Shown here: one piece after another, positions 24,717 to 33,613 of the stretch
How the letters are laid out: every line of letters starts with the position of its first letter
Numbering within the stretch: the first letter of the stretch is position 1
Origin: JBGSMF01 sp964651475
GTDB taxonomy: Bacteria > Chloroflexota > Anaerolineae > Fen-1058
Direction of reading: 5' to 3'
Assembly (NCBI GenBank): GCA_964651475.1
Contig: CAZYXV010000035.1
Coordinates: 1 to 38,729 of the forward strand
Length of the DNA stretch: 38,729 nt
Program-made: the position numbers and the translations under genes
Notes under the pieces: generated by a model
The model's input: only the letters and a program-made list of their open reading frames with translations
Databases searched by the model: none
Told to the model about the DNA's origin: nothing

Positions 24717-24746
24717 AGAATATCATAAAAATAGCGTCAAGTCAAT
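24717..24746 (-). promoter_or_regulatory. Promoter of LacI regulator 2
   Basis: On the minus strand, TTGACT (24746-24741) and TATTCT (24722-24717) are 18 bp apart, just upstream of the palindromic operator. Confidence 0.6.
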
Positions 24747-25090
24747 ACCCCTATTCTTAAATTTTTCGAGTTGTTTTCGCGCTCCCCTTGCGAGCGAGCG
24801 CAACAGGCCGGAGACTGCTGCCCGGTATGGAAGTCGAGGCTTCGCCCAAAGGCGTCCTGCGGATAGCCGGTCAAGGCTGCTTTACCGTGTAAATTCCGGC
24901 TAAAGCCTCTAATCCGGAGCTTGGCCATTACTGATTTCAAAGTTCATAAGGCTCAGCTCCCGGCTGGTATAATTGACCGGCCAGGTTCAAAAATCGCCGC
25001 CGCGCTTGCCCCCCGCGTGTGACGCTCCCCCTACGGTGCTGCCCCCCCCGGCTTGTTTTATGGTATCATAGCTGCGTGAAGGGGGTCGTT
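24747..25090. other. Intergenic stretch between LacI regulator 2 and the hybrid kinase
   Basis: No gene is supported in these bases. Two extended -10-like motifs point toward the plus-strand kinase: TGGTATAAT (TATAAT at 24968-24973) and TGGTATCAT (25061-25069). The second would give a transcript starting about 15 nt before the ATG. The middle part (24780-24920) has scattered short inverted words but no clear element. Confidence 0.5.
25061..25069 (+). promoter_or_regulatory. Extended -10 element (TGGTATCAT) before the hybrid kinase
   Basis: TGGTATCAT lies 22 bp before the ATG at 25091, allowing a very short leader that still holds the AGGGGG ribosome site. It is identical to the motif at 9496-9504. 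Confidence 0.45.
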
Positions 25091-28012
25091 ATGATAAACA
25101 TCTCGCCCGAATTAATCCGCGACCTGGATGCGCTGTCGCGGCAGGCTCTGCAGTTGCAGATCAGCAGCGAAGTGGGGCGGCAGGTCACATCCATTCTCGA
25201 CCTGGACGAATTGCTGACCCAGGTCGTTCACCTGGTCCAGTCGCGCTTTGGCTACCAGGTCGTGAGCGTTTGGTTGCTCTCAGATCAAGGCGACTGTGTA
25301 ACCTTGCGCGCCGGGGCCAGTGTGATTGACGCCGAGTTTACCCGCTGCGGCGCTTGCCTGCCGCTAGATACGCCCAGCCTGATCGTAAGTGTGTGCAAAA
25401 CGCGCACTTTTCGCCTGGCCAATGACGTGCGCCTCGCGCCCGATTACCTGGACGTGCTGCCTGAAACGCGCGCCGAGCTGGCCTTGCCGCTGCAGGTGGG
25501 GCAAGACATTATTGGCGCACTAGACATCCAATGCACCCAGGTCAATCCGTTCAATCAAGGGGATATCATTGCGCTGCAAATCGTAGCTGACCAGGTCGCC
25601 ACCGCCATCCGCAACGCCCGGCTGTACCAAGACGCACAACGCGAGAGGCGATATCTTGAATCGCTGGTGCAGAACAGCCCCGTGGCCATTGTGACCAGCG
25701 ACATTAACGGCATTATCACGGCCTGGAACCCGGCGGCCGAAGAATTGTTCGGCTATACCCAGGCCGAGGCTATTGGCCACAACCTCGACGACTTGATTAC
25801 GAGGACCGAAGACTCGCGAGCCGAGGCCATCATCTACACTCAACAAACAACCGGTGGGACGCCGGTCCACTCGATCACCCGGCGCTACCGCAAAGATGGC
25901 AGCGCGGTGGATGTGGAGGTATCCGGTGCGCCGGTGCTCGTCGAGGGCAGGCGCGTCGGGGCGTTTGTGCTTTACCACGACATCACCGAGTTGCAGAGCG
26001 CCCGCCAGCAAGCCCTGGAGGCGCGCCGCGTGGCCGAAAGTCACGCGATTAAGGCCGAGGCGGCTAACCGCGCCAAGAGCGCGTTCCTGGCCATGATGAG
26101 CCACGAAATTCGCACGCCGCTCAATGCCATCATCGGCATGTCCAGCTTGCTGCTGGATACGCCCCTCACCTCCGAGCAGCAAGACTTTGCCAGGACCATC
26201 CGCACCAGCGGCAATGCCCTATTGACGATCATCAATGACATCCTCGACTTTTCCAAAATCGAAGCTGGCAAGATGGACGTGGCAAGCCAGCCTTTTGATC
26301 TGTTGGCTTGCCTGGAAGCGGCGTTGGAGCTGGTCACGGCAGATGCAGCCGAAAAGGGGCTAGAGTTGGTGTGCGAGAGCGATCCTGACGTCCCCGGCGC
26401 GCTGGTAGGCGACGTCAACCGCCTGCGCCAGGTGCTGGTCAACCTGCTCAGCAATGCCGTCAAGTTCACCGAACGCGGGGAAATAGTGGTGGAGGTGGGG
26501 ATAGATGGAGAGAGGGATAGAGATAGCGATGCAGCTTCTCTATCTCCCCTCTCTGTTTGTTTCTCCGTCCACGATACCGGCATTGGCATTCCACACGATC
26601 GTCTGCCCCATCTCTTTCAATCCTTCAGCCAGATAGATGTTTCGGTCGCGCGCCGCTACGGCGGTACGGGACTTGGACTGGCTATCAGCAAGCGGCTGGT
26701 TGACATGATGGGCGGTCAAATCTGGGTAGAAAGCCAGGTGGGAGCGGGATCCACTTTCCGCTTTACTATCCAGGCGGGGATTGCACCTGGCGCCAGGCCT
26801 ATTTATGCGCCGCCGGGCGAGCAAGCCGAGCTGGCCGGCAAGCGGCTGCTGATCGCCGACGACAATGCGGCCAGCCTGAGGAGTCTGCGGGTGCAGGCGC
26901 TGGCCTGGGGTATGCAAGCGGCGACGGCAGCATCCGCCCCAGAGCTGGAGAGCTTGCTTAGCCAGGGTGAGCTGTTCGACGCGGTCCTGCTAGATACATC
27001 CCTGCTGGATCAGTATCGGGCCGTGCAAGCCGGCGCGTTACCCCTGGTGCTACTGGCGCCGTTGGGTTGGCAGGGACAAAAGAATGGCGCGCGCGCCGTC
27101 TTGACCAAGCCCGTCAAAACATCCCAGGTATATAGCGCGCTGCTTCACACCATTGCCGGGCGGGTGGTGCAAGCGCCTGTCCCCGCAGAGGCCGCGCCAG
27201 AATTTGATTCTCACATGGGGGCGCGCTGGCCCCTGCGCATTCTGATTGCCGAAGATCACCCCACGAACCAAAAGCTGGCGCAGCTCTTGCTCGAGCGGCT
27301 GGGCTACCGCGCCGATGTGGCGGCCAATGGCCTGGAAGCGCTGCGGTCGCTGCGCCGCCAGCATTATGATGTGGTGCTGATGGACGTGCAAATGCCAGAG
27401 ATGGACGGCCTGGAAGCCACTCGCGCTATTTGTCGCGAGTGGCCGGCCGGTCAGCGTCCGCGCATTGTGGCCCTGACGGCGACCGCGGCGCGCGAAGACC
27501 GCGAGGCGTGTTTTGAGGCCGGCATGGACGATTATCTCGGCAAGCCCATCCGGCCCGCAGAATTGATCGGGGCGCTCAAGCGAGCCATCGCCGCCGCGCC
27601 GCCGATGGAGCACGCCAAAGCGCCGTCCGAGGTGCTCGATCCAGAGGCGTGGCAAAACCTGCAAGGTATGCTGGGAGATGGCATGGCCGCCGCGCTGCCG
27701 CAATTGATTGACACGTTTCTGGGGAGCGCCCCCGGGTTGTTGGAAAAAATGCGAAAAGCGGCGGAACAGGGCCAGGCAGACGAGTTGCGCCGGGCGGCCC
27801 ACGCGCTCAAGTCCAGCAGCGCCGCGTTTGGCGCGACGACGTTTACGGCGTTGTGCAAAGAGGCGGAAACAAAAAGCCAGGCGGGCGACCTGGAGGCTGC
27901 CGCCCGGTTAGTGGCGCACATCAGAGACGAGTACAGCCAGGTCCAGGCCGCACTGGGAGCGATGCGGAACCGCGTTCAAAATGCTGGCAAAGGAAAGGGG
28001 TTGGGTGATTGA
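25091..28012 (+). CDS. Cytoplasmic hybrid histidine kinase (GAF-PAS-HisKA-HATPase-REC-REC-Hpt)
   Basis: 973 residues, no membrane segment. The order is: GAF (about 20-175); PAS (about 190-310, SPVAIVTSDINGIITAWNPA); HisKA with the phospho-acceptor in MMSHEIRTPLN; HATPase_c with NLLSNAVKF, DTGIGIPHD and GGTGLGLAISKRL; a first receiver with IADDNAA and VLLDTSLLD that is short and diverged; a canonical second receiver (IAEDHPTNQ, VLMDVQMPEMDG); and a C-terminal Hpt with AHALKSSSAAFG. This is a complete phosphorelay in one chain of the BarA/ArcB type, minus the membrane part. The ATG has AGGGGG 5 nt upstream. The REC-PP2C gene follows and overlaps, so the two are probably co-transcribed and may share a pathway. 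Confidence 0.92.
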   Translation: MINISPELIRDLDALSRQALQLQISSEVGRQVTSILDLDELLTQVVHLVQSRFGYQVVSVWLLSDQGDCVTLRAGASVIDAEFTRCGACLPLDTPSLIVSVCKTRTFRLANDVRLAPDYLDVLPETRAELALPLQVGQDIIGALDIQCTQVNPFNQGDIIALQIVADQVATAIRNARLYQDAQRERRYLESLVQNSPVAIVTSDINGIITAWNPAAEELFGYTQAEAIGHNLDDLITRTEDSRAEAIIYTQQTTGGTPVHSITRRYRKDGSAVDVEVSGAPVLVEGRRVGAFVLYHDITELQSARQQALEARRVAESHAIKAEAANRAKSAFLAMMSHEIRTPLNAIIGMSSLLLDTPLTSEQQDFARTIRTSGNALLTIINDILDFSKIEAGKMDVASQPFDLLACLEAALELVTADAAEKGLELVCESDPDVPGALVGDVNRLRQVLVNLLSNAVKFTERGEIVVEVGIDGERDRDSDAASLSPLSVCFSVHDTGIGIPHDRLPHLFQSFSQIDVSVARRYGGTGLGLAISKRLVDMMGGQIWVESQVGAGSTFRFTIQAGIAPGARPIYAPPGEQAELAGKRLLIADDNAASLRSLRVQALAWGMQAATAASAPELESLLSQGELFDAVLLDTSLLDQYRAVQAGALPLVLLAPLGWQGQKNGARAVLTKPVKTSQVYSALLHTIAGRVVQAPVPAEAAPEFDSHMGARWPLRILIAEDHPTNQKLAQLLLERLGYRADVAANGLEALRSLRRQHYDVVLMDVQMPEMDGLEATRAICREWPAGQRPRIVALTATAAREDREACFEAGMDDYLGKPIRPAELIGALKRAIAAAPPMEHAKAPSEVLDPEAWQNLQGMLGDGMAAALPQLIDTFLGSAPGLLEKMRKAAEQGQADELRRAAHALKSSSAAFGATTFTALCKEAETKSQAGDLEAAARLVAHIRDEYSQVQAALGAMRNRVQNAGKGKGLGD

Positions 28013-29168
28013 CGTGACAAACGACAAAGGCGCTATTCTGGTAGTAGATGACGAGCTGGTGAACCAAATGTTGCTGGCCTCCAGCTTGAGGCAGGCCGGC
28101 TATATAGTTGCAACGGCTTCCGATGGGCGGCAGGCGCTCGAGTTGCTTCACGCCCAGCCATTTGACGTGGTACTGCTAGACATCCTCATGCCCGAGATGG
28201 ACGGCTACCAGGTACTGGAGCACATGAAGGCCGACGAGGCGCTGCGGTATTTGCCCGTCATCGTAATCTCGGCGCTGGACGAAATGAAGAGTGTGATCCG
28301 CTGCATCGAGATGGGCGCAACCGATTATTTGCCCAAGCCGTTTAACCCCGTATTGTTGCGGGCGCGCATTAACGCTTCGCTGGCCGCCAAACGCTTGCGC
28401 GACCGAGAGCAGGCTTACGTGCAAGCCATCACGCACGAGTTGGAACTGGGGCGGCAAATCCAGGCCGACTTTTTGCCGGCGACCTTGCCCCAGCCGCCCG
28501 GCTGGGAGATTTCGGCTTTTTTCCAACCCGCCATGCAAGTATCGGGTGATTTTTACGACGCTTTTACGCTCCCCGATCAACGTATCGTCCTGACCATCGC
28601 TGACGTGTGCGGCAAGGGCGTTGGCGCCGCGCTCTTTATGGCGTTGGTTCGCAGCCTGATCCGCTTTTTTGCCGAACAAGTCAATCCATGCGTCGGCGAT
28701 GTCTTTGACGTTATCTCACTCGTCAACAATTATATCGTCCGCCATCACCAGCATCGAGAGATCATGTTCGCCACCCTCTTTTTCGGCGTGCTGGATGCGG
28801 CCAGCGGCGCGCTGTCTTACGTCAACGCGGGGCATCCCTCGCCCATCATGGTCGGGCCGACCGGTGCCCAAGATATTTCTGCCCCCACTAATCCGGCGTT
28901 GGGATTGTTTCCCAATCTAGAGTTTATCCAGCGGCAAGTGTGCTTGGAGCCGGGGCATATCTTGCTGGCTTACACGGATGGGGTGACAGAAGCGTTCGAC
29001 GCCGAGCAGGAACCTTTTTCTAAAGAGCGGCTGTTGGCGACCCTGCGGCCGGCCGCGCCGACGGCGGCGGCGCTATTGGAGCGCGTCAGAGGCAGCGTGC
29101 GCGCCCACGCCGCCAGCGAGACGGCTTCTGACGACATCACCATGCTGGCGGTGCGGCGCGCCTTCTGA
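28005..29168 (+). CDS. Response regulator with PP2C (RsbU/SpoIIE-type) phosphatase output
   Basis: About 387 residues. The N-terminal receiver (ILVVDDELVNQ, VVLLDILMPEMDG, Lys in YLPKPF) is followed by a helical linker. A SpoIIE/RsbU-type PP2C serine phosphatase domain comes next: SGDFYD, IADVCGKGVGAALFMA, NAGHPSPIMVG and AYTDGVTEA. Such proteins dephosphorylate anti-anti-sigma factors in partner-switching pathways, with the receiver setting activity. No anti-sigma or STAS gene lies in the window. The GTG at 28005 overlaps the end of the kinase gene and has AAGGAAAGG in front. An ATG at 27981 and a GTG at 28014 are alternatives. Confidence 0.9.
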   Translation: MIDVTNDKGAILVVDDELVNQMLLASSLRQAGYIVATASDGRQALELLHAQPFDVVLLDILMPEMDGYQVLEHMKADEALRYLPVIVISALDEMKSVIRCIEMGATDYLPKPFNPVLLRARINASLAAKRLRDREQAYVQAITHELELGRQIQADFLPATLPQPPGWEISAFFQPAMQVSGDFYDAFTLPDQRIVLTIADVCGKGVGAALFMALVRSLIRFFAEQVNPCVGDVFDVISLVNNYIVRHHQHREIMFATLFFGVLDAASGALSYVNAGHPSPIMVGPTGAQDISAPTNPALGLFPNLEFIQRQVCLEPGHILLAYTDGVTEAFDAEQEPFSKERLLATLRPAAPTAAALLERVRGSVRAHAASETASDDITMLAVRRAF

Positions 29169-29238
29169 GCCACTCACTTTGGTCGAGACGCCCTTCTGCA
29201 TCGTAGCCATCGTCTGATGTGGAATGCATCGAAAACAC

Positions 29239-29295
29239 GTTGGTAGTGCGCGCTTCAGCGCGCTGAAAAACGGCGCTAGAGCGCCTGCTACGAAC
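29239..29295. repeat. Small inverted-repeat element (family E)
   Basis: GTTGGTAGTGCGCGCTTCAG at the left is matched in reverse at the right end (...GCGCCTGCTACGAAC), with internal GCGCGC palindromes. It is about 57 bp and hairpin-forming, between the phosphatase and membrane kinase genes. No clear target duplication was seen. It looks like one of the short dispersed hairpins common in such genomes. Confidence 0.45.
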
Positions 29296-29351
29296 CAGAT
29301 CAATTTCACGTCGTACTATCCGTTTGCACGATCACAGCATCCCGTTCAGAA

Positions 29352-29380
29352 TAGACAAAATATGTGGGCTGTGATACAAT
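29352..29380 (+). promoter_or_regulatory. Promoter of the membrane multi-GAF kinase
   Basis: TAGACA (29352-29357) and TACAAT (29375-29380) are 17 bp apart. The -10 is extended by TG (TGATACAAT). It lies 45 bp before the ATG at 29425. Confidence 0.55.
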
Positions 29381-29424
29381 CAAATCAACATTACCCCCCC
29401 CATTTCAAGCATGGGGTAAAGTTT

Positions 29425-32400
29425 ATGTCTGAACAGGTATCTAGACAATCTAGTCAGCTATACAAGCGCCTGGAACCAGTCGCCCCGATCCTGACGGTTA
29501 TAATTTTGGCGGCCACGGCAACAGTGCTTGTGATTGCGCCGGTGTTGGCCTGGCAATGGGCGCATGTGCCTTTCCCTGGTTTCGCTGTCGAACCGACGTT
29601 GCTCGTGGCGGGCGGTTTTGATCCGCAGTGGGAAGGGATGCAAAAAGGGTTAGAAAACCTGGATCGCCTGGTGTCCATAAACGGCCAGCCTGTGCGCGGC
29701 ACGACCGGCTTGAATGATACCTTGAGCGCCTATCGCGTCGGCCAGTTGATTGTGGCGGATTTCGTCAAGGCCAAGACCGGCGAGCCTCTGCAATTACCTC
29801 TCACCCTCCAAGACTTTTTAGGCCAGATGGATTTTATATGGTTTTTTGTCGTCCCCTACATAGTCGGCCTAATCTACCTGGGCTTTGGCCTGTGGGTGTT
29901 CCGGGCGCGCTACCGGCAAGCCGTGGGGTGCGTCTTTGCGTTAATGTGCTGTGGGATGGCCTTGACTACCGGTTTGTATTTTGACCTGTACACGACGCAC
30001 GGGTTAAGTTGGGCGTGGACGGCCGGTATCCCGCTCGCCGGGGGAGGCCTGATTGCTCTGGCGCACTTGTTTCCCCAAGAGCAACGCCTGGTCTCTCGGT
30101 GGAAAGCGATGTTGTGGTTGCCTTTTGTTTTTTCGGCGCTGCTGGTGATGTATGGATGGGCAACCGTCTATGACATGGCTCGTCCACAAGCATACGTGTG
30201 GGCGTGGCGGCTGGGTTACTTTTATGGCGGCCTCGGCATTGTGTCGTTTGTGGGGATGGTAACGTATCGCCGTTATTCTTCCCCTTCTCCCATCGTCCGC
30301 CAGCAGGGCCGCGTCATCTTGTGGGGCGCGTTGCTGGCGTTTTTGCCGGCCTTTATTTTTGTGGCGCGTTCGGCGGCGGGGCTGCCCACCAACGTTGTGC
30401 CGTGGATTTACTTGCTGCCCTTGATCGTTTTCCCCCTTGCCATTGCTTACGCGATTATGCGTTACGGGGCGCTCGACATTGATCGAGTGGTCAGCCGCAG
30501 CGTGGGTTACATGGTGCTCACTGGCAGCGTGGTGGGGATTTACTTTTTGCTCATTAATGGATTGGGATTGGCGCTTCACTCCACGGTGAGGGCGGATAGT
30601 CCCTGGATCGTTGCCGGTTTTATCCTGGTCATTGCTGTTGTGCTCGATCCGCTTAGGGCCAGGCTGCAAGAGAGGGTAGATCGCTTCTTTTATCGCGGCC
30701 GGGCAGATTATCGCGGTTCGCTGCAGGCTTTTAGCGAACATTTGTCGGAAGTGGTCGAGGCCGAACGTATTCCACAAGCGTTGTATGCCCAGGTGAATCA
30801 ATCCATGTATCCTTCGAATCTGTGGGTGTATTTATATGCTCCAGAAGCGGGAGGCTATATTGCCAGTTCTATTCCAAATGCGTTTCCCCCACCGCCTGGC
30901 GCGAGCCGTTTTTTGGCGGACGGCGCGCTGGCGCGTGCGCTGGCCGAAACGCGCGCGCCCATTTATGTCCAACTTGACAGGGTGTTGCCGCACTCGCTGG
31001 CGGACGAGAGGGAACGTTTGGAATTGTTGGGCGCTTTGCTCTTTGTGCCGCTGCGCGGTGGGCGATCTGACGCCGGGCGGCGAATCGAGGGCTGGATCGC
31101 GTTGGGCAACAAGCAATCGGGCCAACCTTACACGCACGAGGACCTGGATTTTCTGCTGGCGCTGGCCGATCAGGCCAAACTGGCGCTGGACAAGGCGCGC
31201 ATTTTCACCGACCTCGACCGGCGCGTACAGGAGCTCAGCGTGCTCTCGCTCGTTGGGCAGGCGCTCAACTTTGATTTGAATCTCGACGATATCTTTGAGT
31301 TGATTTACACTCAAACCAGCAAAATTCTGAGCACCACGAATTTTTACATCGCTCTGCACGACGACAGGCGCCAGGTGTTGCGCTTTGCGTTCTACGTAGA
31401 TGGGGGCGAGCGTTTGTATCCAGACGACGAGTGGACATTGGGCACGGGCTTGTCGAGCGAGGTCGTGCGCACCGGCAATCCGATTGTGACCGACGATTAT
31501 CTGGCCGAGTGCGAGCGGCGCGGCGTGATTCCCGGCGGCACGCCTGGCCGAGCCTGGATGACGGTGCCGCTGCTGGCCGGCGACCGTGTGCTGGGCGTGA
31601 TGAATGTGTCGGATTTTGACCCCAACGTCGTTTACTCTGACGAACAATTGCGGTTCTTTCGCACCGTGGCCGATTATACAGCCAACGTGTTGGAAAAAAA
31701 CCGCCTGTACCGCGAGATGGAACAGCGCGCTCAGCAGCTCTCTATTCTAAACGAAGTAGGACGGGCGATTTCTTCAACCCTGGACTTGCGCACGGCGCTC
31801 AACCTGATTATAGAAAAAGCCGCCGAGATTCTGCACGCCGAAGCCGCCTCGTTGTTCCTGGTGGACCTTGAGACCGAGGAGTTGATTTTTGAAGTGGCGA
31901 TGGGCCCAACGGCGCCCGATCTGCTGGGCACGCGCATGCCCAAAGGCAAGGGAATCGTTGGCACCGTGGCTCAAACGCTCAAGCCGACGATTGTGAACAA
32001 CGTGGCGAGCGATTCACGCTGGTTTGGCGGTTACGACAAAAGCGGCGAATTTGTGACGCAGGCGTTGATTGCCGTGCCCATGATTTCCAAGGATCGCGCC
32101 ATTGGTGTGATCGAGGTGTTGAACAAGCTGGACGGCACGGCGTTCGACGAAGACGATCAGAACTTGTTACAGGCCTTTGCGGCACAATCGGCGGTCGCCA
32201 TAGAGAACGCGCGTCTGTATACGATGACGGACGCAGCGTTGGCGAGGCGACTGGAAGAGCTGCAGACCTTGCAGCGCATTGACCGCGACTTGAATGCTTC
32301 GCTGGACGTCGAGCACGCGCTGGACGTGACCGTCCAGTGGGCCATTCGCGGCACAGACGCGGTGGCAGGCATGTTGGGCGTCGTTACGCCAGAGGGCGAT

Positions 32401-33450
32401 GGCCTGCTGCTGCACGCTATCCACGGTTACGGCGACGAGCTTGAACGCTACCGCGCCGAGCCGTGGCCGCTCCAGCGGAACACGATTGGGCGGGTGGTCG
32501 AGTTGGGATTCCCCAACATGGTGCCGGACGTCAACGACGACCCCGATTACGTCAGCATCCTGCCTGGCACCAAATCACAGCTCACGGTGCCGGTGGCGCG
32601 CGAAAATCGCGTCATCGGCGTCATTGTGCTCGAATCGGAGCAGGTGAGCGGTTTTAACCTGGAACATTTAAATTTCGTCGTTCGCCTGGCCGACCACGCC
32701 GCCGTCGCTATTTCGAACTCGCAATTGTACGAAGAAGTCAAGCGCGCCAATGAATACAAGAGCGAGTTCGTCTCGGTCGTCGCCCACGAGCTGAAACTGC
32801 CGATGCAGAATATCAAGGGCTATGGCGATTTATTGGCCAAGGGCGTGGCCGGCGTAGTGACGGAGATGCAAAGTCAGTTCCTGGGTATTATTCGCTCCAA
32901 CGTAGATCGCATGAATACGCTGGTGAGCGATTTGCTCGACATTAGCCGCATCGAAACGGGGCGAATGCGGCTGGATCTTCAGCCCATGCCCATCCGCGAC
33001 GTCGTCGAAGAGGTGCAACGCACGCTGACGCGCGCCATCGAGGAAAAGCAGCAGACGCTCGAAGTAGACGTGCCGGAAAATCTGCCGCCGGTGATGGGCG
33101 ACAGGAGCCGCTTGATTCAAATTCTGACCAACATGGTCAGCAATGCCTACAAGTACACGCCGAGCGGCGGCCACATTTGGGTCAAGGTGAGCATAGAGAA
33201 CCGCAATGGTCACTCTCACGTGATATGCGCGGTCACAGATAATGGCGTCGGCATTGCGCCCGAAGACGTGGCGCGCCTGGGCCAAAAGTTCTTCCGCGCC
33301 AGCGATCAGCGCGTGCGCGACGTGCCCGGCCACGGGCTGGGCTTGTCCATCGTCAAAAATCTCATCCAGATGCACGGTGGAGAACTCGCCATCGAAAGTC
33401 AAGTAGGCAAGGGCAGCACTTTCTCGTTCAACGTCCCGGCGGCGACCTGA
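29425..33450 (+). CDS. Membrane sensor histidine kinase with PDZ-like loop, multiple membrane spans and four GAF domains
   Basis: 1341 residues. Span 1 is at about 20-45. A PDZ-like extracytoplasmic stretch follows (about 60-135, LDRLVSINGQPVRG), then about seven membrane spans up to roughly residue 410. The layout recalls Bacillus ComP. The cytoplasmic part begins VDRFFYRGRADYR and contains one divergent GAF-like region and three clear GAF domains, each opening with a helix such as LSVLSLVGQALNFDLNLDDI or LSILNEVGRAISSTLDLRTA. HisKA has VVAHELKLPMQ with the phospho-acceptor His. HATPase_c has NMVSNAYKYTPSGG, DNGVGIAPED and GHGLGLSIVKN. The ATG at 29425 was chosen by its GGGG ribosome site and the promoter just upstream. 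The ligand is unknown. Confidence 0.9.
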   Translation: MSEQVSRQSSQLYKRLEPVAPILTVIILAATATVLVIAPVLAWQWAHVPFPGFAVEPTLLVAGGFDPQWEGMQKGLENLDRLVSINGQPVRGTTGLNDTLSAYRVGQLIVADFVKAKTGEPLQLPLTLQDFLGQMDFIWFFVVPYIVGLIYLGFGLWVFRARYRQAVGCVFALMCCGMALTTGLYFDLYTTHGLSWAWTAGIPLAGGGLIALAHLFPQEQRLVSRWKAMLWLPFVFSALLVMYGWATVYDMARPQAYVWAWRLGYFYGGLGIVSFVGMVTYRRYSSPSPIVRQQGRVILWGALLAFLPAFIFVARSAAGLPTNVVPWIYLLPLIVFPLAIAYAIMRYGALDIDRVVSRSVGYMVLTGSVVGIYFLLINGLGLALHSTVRADSPWIVAGFILVIAVVLDPLRARLQERVDRFFYRGRADYRGSLQAFSEHLSEVVEAERIPQALYAQVNQSMYPSNLWVYLYAPEAGGYIASSIPNAFPPPPGASRFLADGALARALAETRAPIYVQLDRVLPHSLADERERLELLGALLFVPLRGGRSDAGRRIEGWIALGNKQSGQPYTHEDLDFLLALADQAKLALDKARIFTDLDRRVQELSVLSLVGQALNFDLNLDDIFELIYTQTSKILSTTNFYIALHDDRRQVLRFAFYVDGGERLYPDDEWTLGTGLSSEVVRTGNPIVTDDYLAECERRGVIPGGTPGRAWMTVPLLAGDRVLGVMNVSDFDPNVVYSDEQLRFFRTVADYTANVLEKNRLYREMEQRAQQLSILNEVGRAISSTLDLRTALNLIIEKAAEILHAEAASLFLVDLETEELIFEVAMGPTAPDLLGTRMPKGKGIVGTVAQTLKPTIVNNVASDSRWFGGYDKSGEFVTQALIAVPMISKDRAIGVIEVLNKLDGTAFDEDDQNLLQAFAAQSAVAIENARLYTMTDAALARRLEELQTLQRIDRDLNASLDVEHALDVTVQWAIRGTDAVAGMLGVVTPEGDGLLLHAIHGYGDELERYRAEPWPLQRNTIGRVVELGFPNMVPDVNDDPDYVSILPGTKSQLTVPVARENRVIGVIVLESEQVSGFNLEHLNFVVRLADHAAVAISNSQLYEEVKRANEYKSEFVSVVAHELKLPMQNIKGYGDLLAKGVAGVVTEMQSQFLGIIRSNVDRMNTLVSDLLDISRIETGRMRLDLQPMPIRDVVEEVQRTLTRAIEEKQQTLEVDVPENLPPVMGDRSRLIQILTNMVSNAYKYTPSGGHIWVKVSIENRNGHSHVICAVTDNGVGIAPEDVARLGQKFFRASDQRVRDVPGHGLGLSIVKNLIQMHGGELAIESQVGKGSTFSFNVPAAT

Positions 33451-33473
33451 CGCTCGACTAGCCCAATAAAGCC

Positions 33474-33508
33474 AGGCCCGGCGCGTCTGCGCCGGGCCTT
33501 TTTGTTTT
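33474..33508 (+). terminator. Intrinsic terminator of the signalling cluster
   Basis: AGGCCCGGCGC, GTCT, GCGCCGGGCCT followed by TTTTTGTTTT: an 11-bp perfect GC stem and a T-run, 24 bp after the kinase stop. It is the clearest rho-independent terminator in the window. Confidence 0.92.
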
Positions 33509-33514
33509 CCATTC

Positions 33515-33606
33515 GTATCTTCTCAATAATCCGGGGTAGTGGCAGGGCTTGCCCCTGCCCTCATATGGGCGACCGCAAGAGTCGCCCCTACATTTTGAGA
33601 TGATAC
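33515..33606. mobile_element. 92-bp MITE (family B), copy 2, with 8-bp target duplication
   Basis: This copy is identical to 9062-9153 except for one base (C for A in the right hairpin region). It is flanked by a perfect direct repeat TTCCATTC at 33507-33514 and 33607-33614. The right copy of the target ends on the last base of the trpB stop codon, so the element landed directly behind trpB without breaking it. It may now act as part of the 3' end of that transcript. Confidence 0.9.
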
Positions 33607-33613
33607 TTCCATT

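Noticed and set aside
24780..24960. Possible structured RNA upstream of the hybrid kinase
   Set aside because: Only short scattered complementary words were found, no strong stem set and no known riboswitch core.
33451..33606. The 92-bp element considered as a structured RNA or terminator native to the trpB locus
   Set aside because: A near-identical copy with a different perfect 8-bp flanking duplication elsewhere in the window shows it is a mobile element first of all.
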